Below, in pieces: positions 5,509-11,913 of a DNA stretch of 15,019 nt; the stretch's first letter is position 1; each line of letters starts with the position of its first letter. The DNA is from DATKKM01 sp035542855 (GTDB lineage Bacteria; Chloroflexota; Dehalococcoidia; SM23-28-2; RBG-16-64-32): NCBI GenBank assembly GCA_035542855.1, contig DATKKM010000036.1, positions 1-15,019 of the forward strand. The letters are read 5' to 3'. The notes under the pieces were generated by a model that made no database searches, was not told the origin of the DNA, and saw only the letters and a list, made by a program, of their open reading frames with translations. A program made the position numbers and the translations under genes.

Positions 5509-7113
5509 TCAACCTGCCGCGGCCGGCCGGCGGCGCCAGAGCCAGTACTCCAGGCTGTCCGCGAGGGCGAGCCACGACGCCTCGATGACGTCGCTGGAGG
5601 AGCCGACGGTGGTCCACGTCTCCTCGCCGTCCGTCGATTCGATGAGCACGCGCACCTTCGCCGCCGTGCCGGCCTCCGAGTCGATGATGCGCACCTTGTA
5701 GTCGACGAGGTGGATGGAGCGGATGTCGGGATAGAATTGCGCCAACGCCTTGCGGAGCGCGCCGTCCAGTGCGTTGACAGGCCCGTTGCCCTCGTCCGCG
5801 GTGATGAACAGCTGCTCCCCCACGCGCACCTTGACCATCGCCTCGGACAGCATCTCGCGGTCGCCTTCGCCGGTCGCCAGGTGGTGGCGCCGTTCGACGA
5901 TCATGAAGTCTTCGAGCTCGAACGGCGACCGGTAGCCAGGGCGGCTGCGGCGGACGAGGAGCTGGAAGGAGGCCTCCGCGCCTTCGTACTGGAAGCCCTT
6001 CGCCTCCATCAGCTTGACGCGGTCCAGTAGCTCCCGCACCTCTTCCTTCGAGAGGTCTAGCTGCAACCCCTGCTCCTCCAGCTTGGCGGTGATGCTGTGC
6101 CGGCCGGCCAGCTCCGAGACGATGATGTGCGTATCGTTGCCGACGAGCGCAGGATCGACGTGCTGGTACGACCACGGCTGCTTGGTCACGGCGGCCACAT
6201 GCAGGCCGGCCTTGTGCGCGAACGAGGCCGAGCCGACGTACGGCTGGCGGTGGAACGGCGCGATGTTGGCGATCTCGCTGATGTAGTGGGATACCTCGGT
6301 GAGGTGCGTGAGCTGCTCGTTGCTGACGATATCCAGTCCGAGCTTGAGCTTGAGGTTGGCGATGACACTGAACATGTTGGCGTTGCCGCACATGTCGCCG
6401 TAGCCGTTGGCCGCCGCCTGCACCTGTGTCGCGCCCGCCTGCAGACCCGCCAGCGAGTTAGCCACCGCGACGTCGGCGCCGTTGTGCGCGTGAACGCCGA
6501 CATCGCACTTCACGGCCTCGACGGCGGCGCGCACAACGTCCGCGAAGACAGAGGGCACGGTGCCGCCGTTGGTATCGCAGAGGACGACGCAGTCGGCGCC
6601 GGCGTCGGCGGCGGTCTTGAGGCACTGGAGCGAGTACTGGCTGTCCGAGGCGAAGCCGTCGAAGAAGTGCTCTGCGTCGAAGAAGACGGCCAGGCCCTTG
6701 CTCTTCAGGAAGCGCACGGAATCGGCCAGCATGGCCAGGTTCTCTTCGAGGGTGGTCTCGAGGATCTTGAGCACCTGCTGGTCGCTGGCCTTGCCGACGA
6801 TGGTGACAACGGGCGTACGTGCCTCGACCAGCGCCTTCAGGTTGGGGTCGGAGTCCGCCGCGCCGCCCGCGCGCCGGGTGGAGCCGAACGCGGCGATCTT
6901 GGCGCTGCGCAGGCGCAGGTGCCCGGCCCGGGCGAAGAACTCGGCGTCCTTGGGGTTGGAGCCGGGCCAGCCGCCTTCGATGTAGTGCACGCCGAGCTCA
7001 TCCAGCTTGCGGGCGATCTTGAGCTTGTCCTCCACGGACAGGCTGATGCCCTCCATCTGCGTGCCATCGCGGAGGGTGGTGTCGTAAAGCTCGATGCGTT
7101 TGGCGGGGGACAT
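5509..7113 (-). CDS. cimA: (R)-citramalate synthase
   Basis: This enzyme condenses pyruvate and acetyl-CoA to (R)-citramalate, opening the threonine-independent route to isoleucine. The 534-residue length fits the family, which is longer than homocitrate synthases and lacks the LeuA ending. The catalytic barrel shows LYDTTLRDGTQMEG (9-22), EGGWPGSNPKD (46-56), DAEHFFDGF (146-154), H208-A-H210-N211, and NGYGDMCGNAN (236-246) with C242. A linker with FAHKAGLHV (298-306) and HVDPALVGN (318-326) leads into a C-terminal LeuA-type allosteric domain (about 385-515), where isoleucine inhibition would act. The conserved aspartate that normally follows H-x-H-N is glycine here (HNGAD), which is unusual. 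There is no Shine-Dalgarno site before the ATG; a TACACT box nine bases upstream suggests a leaderless message. Confidence 0.9.
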   Translation of the reverse strand: MSPAKRIELYDTTLRDGTQMEGISLSVEDKLKIARKLDELGVHYIEGGWPGSNPKDAEFFARAGHLRLRSAKIAAFGSTRRAGGAADSDPNLKALVEARTPVVTIVGKASDQQVLKILETTLEENLAMLADSVRFLKSKGLAVFFDAEHFFDGFASDSQYSLQCLKTAADAGADCVVLCDTNGGTVPSVFADVVRAAVEAVKCDVGVHAHNGADVAVANSLAGLQAGATQVQAAANGYGDMCGNANMFSVIANLKLKLGLDIVSNEQLTHLTEVSHYISEIANIAPFHRQPYVGSASFAHKAGLHVAAVTKQPWSYQHVDPALVGNDTHIIVSELAGRHSITAKLEEQGLQLDLSKEEVRELLDRVKLMEAKGFQYEGAEASFQLLVRRSRPGYRSPFELEDFMIVERRHHLATGEGDREMLSEAMVKVRVGEQLFITADEGNGPVNALDGALRKALAQFYPDIRSIHLVDYKVRIIDSEAGTAAKVRVLIESTDGEETWTTVGSSSDVIEASWLALADSLEYWLWRRRPAAAG

Positions 7114-7146
7114 GGTGAGTTCAGTGTAGCGCGGCCCCGGATGTGG

Positions 7147-7168
7147 AAAAACCCCCGGCCTACGGCCG
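7147..7168 (-). terminator. Rho-independent terminator overlapping the PGI/PMI stop codon
   Basis: On the minus strand CGGCC, loop GTA and GGCCG (7156-7168) form a compact five-pair hairpin, followed by four G residues and a run of five T residues (7147-7151). The TAG stop of the PGI/PMI gene (7160-7162) lies within the hairpin. It probably limits read-through into cimA, which starts 46 bases past the stop. Confidence 0.5.
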
Positions 7169-8233
7169 ACTCTTCAGCCAGGCCTTGAGCTCGTCGATCA
7201 CCGTGGTTGGCGTGGGGTCTACGCCGTAAAGGAACGCCAGGTACGTGCTCACGTAGTCACCGAATAGCACCAGCGACATCACCTGCGCGAGGTCACTGCG
7301 GCCGCGGCCTTTCGCTTCGAGGGTGGCAACGTTCGCGTCCTTCAGGAGGCGCTTCGTGTACTCGTATCGCAGGGTCACGCGCGGGTGGTCGAGCTTGTCT
7401 GACTCCAGGAAGACGACGGCGGCGGCGGCGGCGATCGCCTTCGGCAGGCTGTATCCGATGATCGCATTGTGATGGATCTCCGGCAGCTCTTCGAAGAACG
7501 CCCAGGTCTTGCCGGACTCGTTGAGCTGCGTCTTCCAGCGCCTCGCCACCTCGATCAGCGGGCCCGCGCCGTAAACGACCGGCAGCCTGTCGTGCAGGGC
7601 GGCGGCCATCTGCTTGGCGGGGTTCTTCGCCGCCGGCGCGTCATCGCCGATCTCCGCCAGCATTGTGCGCAGCGTCTTGACCGTTTCTTCGACGTCCTTG
7701 CCGACGCCCTGCATCAGGCGCAGCGACTCGGCGATACCCAGCAGCGGCATCAGGCTCCAGCCGATGGCGGAACGCGGCTCGCCCTTGTAGTCGAAGGTGA
7801 AAGCAGGGACACCGTTGGCGCGGGCGGTGGTCAATAGCTGGCCTCCGCCTGTGATCGCGATCTTCGGGGCCGGGACGGCGAGCGCCTGCTCGAAGGCGGA
7901 GAGCACCTCCTCCGTGTCGCCGCTGAAACTCGAGGCGATGACGAGCGTGCGCTCATCGACGAAGGGCGGCAGGTCATAGGCGCGGACGTTGAAGACGGGC
8001 ACAGCGCACTCGCGGGCCAGCAATGCGCGCCAGAGGTCGCCCGCGATGGCGGAGCCGCCCATGCCGAGGACGACGATGCGATCGATGTTGCGGTACATGC
8101 CGGGCAGCTCCAGGCCCTTCGCCAGCGCCCAGGCGTCCGCGCACTGTTGCGGCAGCTCCCGCAGCGCCGCCAGCATGCCGCCGGGGTCGAGCCTCTTCAG
8201 GGCGGCGGGATCGTCCAGCGGGGACTTGCTCAA
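7160..8233 (-). CDS. Bifunctional phosphoglucose/phosphomannose isomerase
   Basis: A 357-residue SIS-domain enzyme that interconverts glucose-6-phosphate, fructose-6-phosphate and mannose-6-phosphate, linking glycolysis to mannose activation. The first SIS domain shows GMGGSAIAGD (57-66) and SSFSGDTEE (101-109), the sugar-phosphate loop. The second half carries QLNES with E239 and ELPEIHHN with H254/H255. These match the catalytic base and ring-opening histidine known from the archaeal PGI/PMI family (E203 and H219 in Pyrobaculum). The start is TTG at 8233; its bases overlap the TGA stop of the phosphomannomutase (TTGA), so the two are translationally coupled. This pairing supports a joint role in producing mannose-1-phosphate or glucose-1-phosphate. 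A hairpin terminator overlaps its stop codon. Confidence 0.9.
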   Translation of the reverse strand: MSKSPLDDPAALKRLDPGGMLAALRELPQQCADAWALAKGLELPGMYRNIDRIVVLGMGGSAIAGDLWRALLARECAVPVFNVRAYDLPPFVDERTLVIASSFSGDTEEVLSAFEQALAVPAPKIAITGGGQLLTTARANGVPAFTFDYKGEPRSAIGWSLMPLLGIAESLRLMQGVGKDVEETVKTLRTMLAEIGDDAPAAKNPAKQMAAALHDRLPVVYGAGPLIEVARRWKTQLNESGKTWAFFEELPEIHHNAIIGYSLPKAIAAAAAVVFLESDKLDHPRVTLRYEYTKRLLKDANVATLEAKGRGRSDLAQVMSLVLFGDYVSTYLAFLYGVDPTPTTVIDELKAWLKSRP

Positions 8234-9651
8234 GCGCCCGTAAGCTCCCGGACCGCATGGAGGACCGTCTGGACTTTCGTCCTGTCGTGGACCTCCGTGT
8301 AGATGCGCATGAGCGGCTCGGTGCCGGAAAGGCGGATGAGCGCCCAGGCGCCGCCGTCCAGCAGGAAGCGCAGGCCGTCTGTGGTGTCGATGCCTTCGAC
8401 CCTGAGGCCGGCGATCTCCTTAGGCCGGAGCGACGGCAGCAGCGCGGCGATGCGGTCGCGGCCGGCGGGGTCGAGGCTGATGTCGATGCGGTCGTAGTAG
8501 TGCGGGCCGACCCTGGCGAACAGCTCCTCGATAAGGGCGGGCAGGCTTTTGCCGCGACGCGCCATCAGGTCCAGGATGTAGAGCCCGGAGAGCACGCCGT
8601 CGCGCTCCGGCAGGTGGCCGCGGAAGGCAAAGCCGCCGGACTCCTCGCCGGCGATGATGGCGTCCGTCTCGATCATCTTCGCGCCGAGGTACTTGAAGCC
8701 GACCGGCGTCTCGTAGACGGGGACGCCGTACAGCTCGCCGAGGCGCCAGATCATGCTCGTCGTCGTCACCGACTTCACCATCGGGCCGCGCTCGCCGCGC
8801 ACCTCCAGCAGGTAGTAGGCGAGCAGCGCGTAGGTCTCGAGCTGGTTGACGAACTCGCCGTTGCCGTTCAAGACGCCGATGCGGTCGGCGTCTCCGTCCG
8901 TGCAAAGGGCGACGTCCGCCTTGAACTCGCGTACGGCGGCCACAGTCGCGTCGAGGTTGCGCGGGATCGGCTCCGGGTTGTGCATGCCGGGGAAAGCCGG
9001 GTTCACCTCGCCGCGGATCTCGTGCACCTGGTGTGTGGAGCCGGCGAGGACGTCGCGGATGTAGCCTGCGCCCGCGCCGTACATCGGGTCGGCCAGCACG
9101 CGCAGGCCGCCCTTGCCGACGTCCGGGGTCAGCGCGCGGATGTGCTGGAGGTACGCCGGCTTCGGGTCGAACGTCTGGACGAGGCCCTTGCCGATCGCTT
9201 CCGCGAGGGACATGCGCGGCGTCGCCCGGCCGTACGCCTCGCCAATCATCGCCTCGACCTGCGCCAGGATCTCCGGAGGAGCCGATGCGCCGTTGCCCGT
9301 GCGCAGCTTGAAGCCGTTGTAGGCGGCCGGATTGTGGCTCGAAGTGATGACCACGGACCCGGCGGCCTTGTGGGTGAGGATCGAGTAGCCGATGACCGGC
9401 GTCGGCGCCGGCGAATCGCAGAGGAAGACGCGGACGCCGTTCGCGGCGAGCACCTCCGCGACGGCCGCGGCGAAGGCGTCCGACTCGAAGCGCGTGTCGT
9501 AGCCGACGACGATCCCGCCATCGGCGCCGCCGGTGCTCTTGAAGTACTGCGCGGCGCCCTGCGCGCAGGCGCGCACGTTGTCGAACGTATAGTCTTCGGC
9601 GATGATGGCGCGCCAGCCGTCGGTGCCGAACTTGATGGGGTGCCCGCTCAC
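8230..9651 (-). CDS. Phosphoglucomutase/phosphomannomutase
   Basis: A 473-residue alpha-D-phosphohexomutase that moves phosphate between C6 and C1 of glucose or mannose. All four active-site loops are visible: TSSHNP (103-108), with S105 as the phosphoserine; DGDADR (252-257), the magnesium site; GEESGG (335-340), which reads the sugar; and RLSGTEP (440-446), which binds phosphate. The opening IKFGTDGWR (6-14) is typical. Sugar preference cannot be fixed from sequence; the adjacent PGI/PMI makes mannose-6-phosphate a plausible substrate. The start is GTG at 9651, without a Shine-Dalgarno site but with TACCAT nine bases upstream, which would suit a leaderless message. Its stop overlaps the start of the PGI/PMI gene. 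Confidence 0.93.
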   Translation of the reverse strand: MSGHPIKFGTDGWRAIIAEDYTFDNVRACAQGAAQYFKSTGGADGGIVVGYDTRFESDAFAAAVAEVLAANGVRVFLCDSPAPTPVIGYSILTHKAAGSVVITSSHNPAAYNGFKLRTGNGASAPPEILAQVEAMIGEAYGRATPRMSLAEAIGKGLVQTFDPKPAYLQHIRALTPDVGKGGLRVLADPMYGAGAGYIRDVLAGSTHQVHEIRGEVNPAFPGMHNPEPIPRNLDATVAAVREFKADVALCTDGDADRIGVLNGNGEFVNQLETYALLAYYLLEVRGERGPMVKSVTTTSMIWRLGELYGVPVYETPVGFKYLGAKMIETDAIIAGEESGGFAFRGHLPERDGVLSGLYILDLMARRGKSLPALIEELFARVGPHYYDRIDISLDPAGRDRIAALLPSLRPKEIAGLRVEGIDTTDGLRFLLDGGAWALIRLSGTEPLMRIYTEVHDRTKVQTVLHAVRELTGA

Positions 9652-9712
9652 GTTGGGTCTATGGTACGGGCCAACGCAGGCGGGGGCCAGCGCCGAATTC
9701 CCTCACCCCCTT

Positions 9713-9740
9713 CCCCTCTCCCGCCCTTGCGGGCGAGGGG
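9713..9740. repeat. REP-like palindrome downstream of the nucleotidyltransferase gene
   Basis: CCCCTC-T-CCCGC (9713-9724) pairs with GCGGG-C-GAGGGG (9729-9740): eleven pairs and one mismatch around a CCTT loop. A C-rich stretch, CCCTCACCCCC, precedes it at 9700-9710. Palindromes built of CCCTCACCCC and CCCCTCTCCC followed by their inverse are widespread dispersed repeats in bacterial genomes (from memory). Here it sits in the 115-base spacer after the nucleotidyltransferase stop and before the phosphomannomutase start. It may terminate or stabilise the upstream transcript. No T-run follows the hairpin. Confidence 0.65.
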
Positions 9741-9766
9741 CGATACCTGGTGCGGCAAGCACATCG

Positions 9767-10456
9767 TTACGCGCTGCCCGCCAGCTCCTTCTCTGCCTCC
9801 GTCAGGTCCTTCACTGAATCGATGGCCCGCCAGTAGGCGATGCTCTTGTAACCGAAGAGCCGCCCTTCTGACGCCAGCTGCGGGAACGTCGTCGTCTCAT
9901 GGTCGCCCTTGTCCGGGAGGAGCGCGAAGAACTCGCGGGAGAGCACGTAGATGCCGGCGTTGATCCAGTACGGCAGCACCGGCTTCTCGCGGAAAGAGTC
10001 GATGCGGCCGTCATCGCGGACATCGACGACGCCGTACGGGCTGTGCAGCGGCGTCAGCATGACGGTGGCCGCGGCGCCAGTCTCGCGGTGGAAGGCGACG
10101 AGCTCGTCCAGACCCTGGTCGGTGAGGATGTCGCTGTTGCAGGCGATCACGAACTCCTCGGAGGCAGGCACAAGCGGGAAGCCCTGCTTGAGCGCGCCCC
10201 CTCTGCCGAGCGGCTCCGCTTCGATCGAATACTGAACCCGCAGTCCGTGGCGCGAGCCGTCACCGAGGTGCCGCTCCAGCACATCCGCCTTGTACCGGCA
10301 GAGCATCGCGACGTCTGTGACGCCGCCGGCCTTCAGCCAGTCCAGCTGGCGGTCGACGATCGGCTTGCCCGCGACCGGCACCATGTTCTTGGGCCGGTCG
10401 TGCGTATGCGGGCGCAGCCGCTCGCCTTCGCCGCCGGCGATGATGAGTGCGTACAC
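9767..10456 (-). CDS. NDP-sugar nucleotidyltransferase (mannose-1-phosphate guanylyltransferase-like)
   Basis: A 229-residue enzyme of the sugar-1-phosphate nucleotidyltransferase family, which joins a sugar-1-phosphate to an NTP to give an NDP-sugar and pyrophosphate. The signature loop GGEGERLRP (8-16) and RPKNMVPVAGKP (21-32) bind the nucleotide. EPLGRGGAL (81-89) and NSD (107-109) form the rest of the active site, with D109 as metal ligand. It is the short form without a left-handed helix domain. Whether it uses GTP with mannose-1-phosphate or another pair cannot be decided here; the phosphomannomutase and PGI/PMI just downstream make GDP-mannose a reasonable guess. The GTG start lies one base after the metK stop (TAG-C-GTG), so it is read from the metK message. 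Confidence 0.85.
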   Translation of the reverse strand: MYALIIAGGEGERLRPHTHDRPKNMVPVAGKPIVDRQLDWLKAGGVTDVAMLCRYKADVLERHLGDGSRHGLRVQYSIEAEPLGRGGALKQGFPLVPASEEFVIACNSDILTDQGLDELVAFHRETGAAATVMLTPLHSPYGVVDVRDDGRIDSFREKPVLPYWINAGIYVLSREFFALLPDKGDHETTTFPQLASEGRLFGYKSIAYWRAIDSVKDLTEAEKELAGSA

Positions 10457-10457
10457 G

Positions 10458-11657
10458 CTAGGCGGGCTGGGTCTCTGCGCTCTTCACCTTCTCCAGCCCC
10501 GCCGCAGCCTTGCGCAGCTCGTCCGCCTTGTTCGTCTCCTCCCACGGAGCGTCGATATCCGTGCGGCCCATGTGCCCGTAGGACGCGGTCGCGCGGTAGA
10601 TCGGGCGGCGCAGGCGGAGGTCCCGGATGATCCCCTTGGGGCTGAGATCGAAGTGCTCCCGCACCAGCTTCTGGATCGCCATCACGTCGATCTTGTGGGT
10701 GCCGAACGTCTCCACGGAAACGCCGATGGGCTGCGGGTGACCGATAGCGTAGGACAGCTCGACCTCGGCCCGGTCGGCGAGACCAGCGGCGACGAGGTTC
10801 TTCGCCACCCAGCGCGCGGCGTACGAGGCAGACCGGTCGACCTTGGAGGGGTCCTTGCCTGAGTAGGAGCCGCCGCCGTGCCGGCCGACGCCACCGTACG
10901 TGTCGACGATGTTCTTGCGGCCGGAGAGGCCGGAGTCCGCCGCCGGCCCGCCGAGGATGAAGGAGCCGCTGCGGTTGACATGGATCTCGGTGTTCTTGTC
11001 GAGCCAGTCGCCCATGATCGGCTGGATGACGTGCTTGTTGATGTCGTCCCAGAGCTGCTTGCCGGAGATGCCGGAGTCGTGCTGGGCGGCGATGACGACG
11101 GCGTGCGCCCGCTTCGGCTTGCCGAACGCGTACTCGATGGTGACCTGGGACTTGCCGTCCGGGCGCAGGTAGGCCAACGTGCCGTCCTTACGCACCTTGG
11201 CCAACTGCTTGCAGAGCTTGTGGGCCAGGCTGATCGGCAGCGGCATCAGCTCCGGCGTCTCGTTGCAGGCGAACCCGAGCATGATGCCCTGGTCACCGGC
11301 GCCTTCGTCCTCACCGACGGCCGCGTTGATCTCCGGCGACTGCTCCTTGACGGAGACGATGACGCCGCAGCTCTCGCTGTCGAAGCCGTACTCCGGCTTG
11401 TTGTAGCCGATGTCGCGGATGACCTGGCGGGCGATGCCGCTGCAGTCGACGTAGTGGTCAGTCGTGATCTCGCCCATGACGAGGACGAGGCCGGTCGTGG
11501 CCACGACCTCGCAGGCGCAGTGGGCCTCGGGGTCGTGGGCGATGATGTCGTCCAGGATCGCGTCGGCGATCTGGTCGCAGACCTTGTCAGGATGGCCCTC
11601 CGTCACGCTCTCAGACGTGACGAGGAGGGATGGGCTGCTCATGAAGGTCATGGTCAT
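10458..11657 (-). CDS. metK: S-adenosylmethionine synthetase
   Basis: MetK makes S-adenosylmethionine from methionine and ATP, releasing phosphate and pyrophosphate. The 399-residue length is normal. Visible signatures are SVTEGHPDKVCDQIADA (17-33) for the ATP-binding histidine and aspartate, GAGDQGIM, and HGGGSYSGKDPSKVDRSASY. The last is a slight variant of the usual GGGAFSGKDPTKVDRSAAY. SGRKNIVDTYGG lies just before it. A strong AGGAGG (11663-11668) sits five bases before the ATG at 11657, supporting the first of three closely spaced methionines (residues 1, 3 and 6). It lies in the same orientation as ahcY, so the activated methyl cycle genes are grouped, although a decayed element separates them. 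I do not see a SAM riboswitch in the 256 bases upstream. Confidence 0.96.
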   Translation of the reverse strand: MTMTFMSSPSLLVTSESVTEGHPDKVCDQIADAILDDIIAHDPEAHCACEVVATTGLVLVMGEITTDHYVDCSGIARQVIRDIGYNKPEYGFDSESCGVIVSVKEQSPEINAAVGEDEGAGDQGIMLGFACNETPELMPLPISLAHKLCKQLAKVRKDGTLAYLRPDGKSQVTIEYAFGKPKRAHAVVIAAQHDSGISGKQLWDDINKHVIQPIMGDWLDKNTEIHVNRSGSFILGGPAADSGLSGRKNIVDTYGGVGRHGGGSYSGKDPSKVDRSASYAARWVAKNLVAAGLADRAEVELSYAIGHPQPIGVSVETFGTHKIDVMAIQKLVREHFDLSPKGIIRDLRLRRPIYRATASYGHMGRTDIDAPWEETNKADELRKAAAGLEKVKSAETQPA

Positions 11658-11682
11658 GGTGTCCTCCTGTATGGATGGCAGA

Positions 11683-11703
11683 TGTTGGAGATTGGAGGTT
11701 GGA
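11683..11703 (+). repeat. Left array of 7-base repeats (3 copies of GRTTRGA)
   Basis: Three consecutive heptads, TGTTGGA, GATTGGA and GGTTGGA, run on the plus strand. The same heptad occurs four times in the opposite orientation at 11882-11909, with the four-helix-bundle gene fragment between the two arrays. The array lies in the metK leader, 14 bases upstream of its Shine-Dalgarno site. Confidence 0.8.
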
Positions 11704-11711
11704 TCACCCGT

Positions 11712-11879
11712 TCATCTCCAGTTCTGGATTAGTTTGTTCAGTTGACGGCTAACAATCTCATAGCGATCGCGCAAGTCTCGATACTCCGATTCGTCAGCGT
11801 AGCCGAGTTCTCTCCCGGCGCGCAGGTGCACAAGCAGTTCGTTGGACGAGCCCAGCGCGTGAGCGAGGTAGGCGCCCAG
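11712..11879 (-). pseudogene. C-terminal fragment of a four-helix-bundle (S23/IVS-type) protein
   Basis: Fifty-five codons encode the last half of a four-helix-bundle protein of the 23S rRNA intervening-sequence (S23) family. ALGSSNELLVHL (8-19), then RELGYADESEY (23-33), then a final amphipathic helix ending QLNKLIQNWR match the usual end of that family. Intact members have about 115-125 residues, so roughly the first 60, including the start, are missing. The reading frame is open through the adjacent heptad array but has no start codon ahead of the fragment. The TGA at 11712-11714 is the natural family end. Intact relatives in DGR systems (Avd) help a reverse transcriptase; stand-alone ones have no settled function. 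The inverted heptad arrays on both sides suggest a decayed mobile unit inserted between ahcY and metK. Confidence 0.75.
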
Positions 11880-11881
11880 TC

Positions 11882-11909
11882 TCCAATCTCTAACCTCTAA
11901 TCTCCAATC
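11882..11909 (-). repeat. Right array of 7-base repeats (4 copies of GRTTRGA)
   Basis: On the minus strand GATTGGA, GATTAGA, GGTTAGA and GATTGGA follow one another without gaps. A partial unit GAGA precedes them and a diverged GACTGGG follows. The array begins five bases after the ahcY stop codon (11914-11916). With the left array it forms an inverted repeat: 17 of 19 bases of 11889-11907 are complementary to 11685-11703. Confidence 0.85.
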
Positions 11910-11913
11910 TCTC

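Noticed and set aside
6097..7188. Plus-strand open frame of 363 codons opposite cimA
   Set aside because: Antisense to the conserved catalytic barrel of citramalate synthase; only a GC-driven shadow frame.
8023..9963. Plus-strand open frame of 646 codons opposite the phosphomannomutase
   Set aside because: It is antisense to a clear enzyme with all active-site motifs, its composition is the arginine-, alanine- and histidine-rich type produced by GC-rich shadow frames, and it shows no domain.
11712..11879. Diversity-generating retroelement (Avd accessory protein)
   Set aside because: The fragment belongs to the same broad four-helix-bundle group, but there is no reverse transcriptase, template repeat or variable repeat in the window.
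11882..11909. CRISPR array
   Set aside because: Units are 7 bases, contiguous and without spacers, and no cas gene is nearby.
11658..11913. SAM riboswitch upstream of metK
   Set aside because: The spacer is accounted for by heptad arrays and a coding fragment, and I see no SAM-box style helices or a terminator before the Shine-Dalgarno site.
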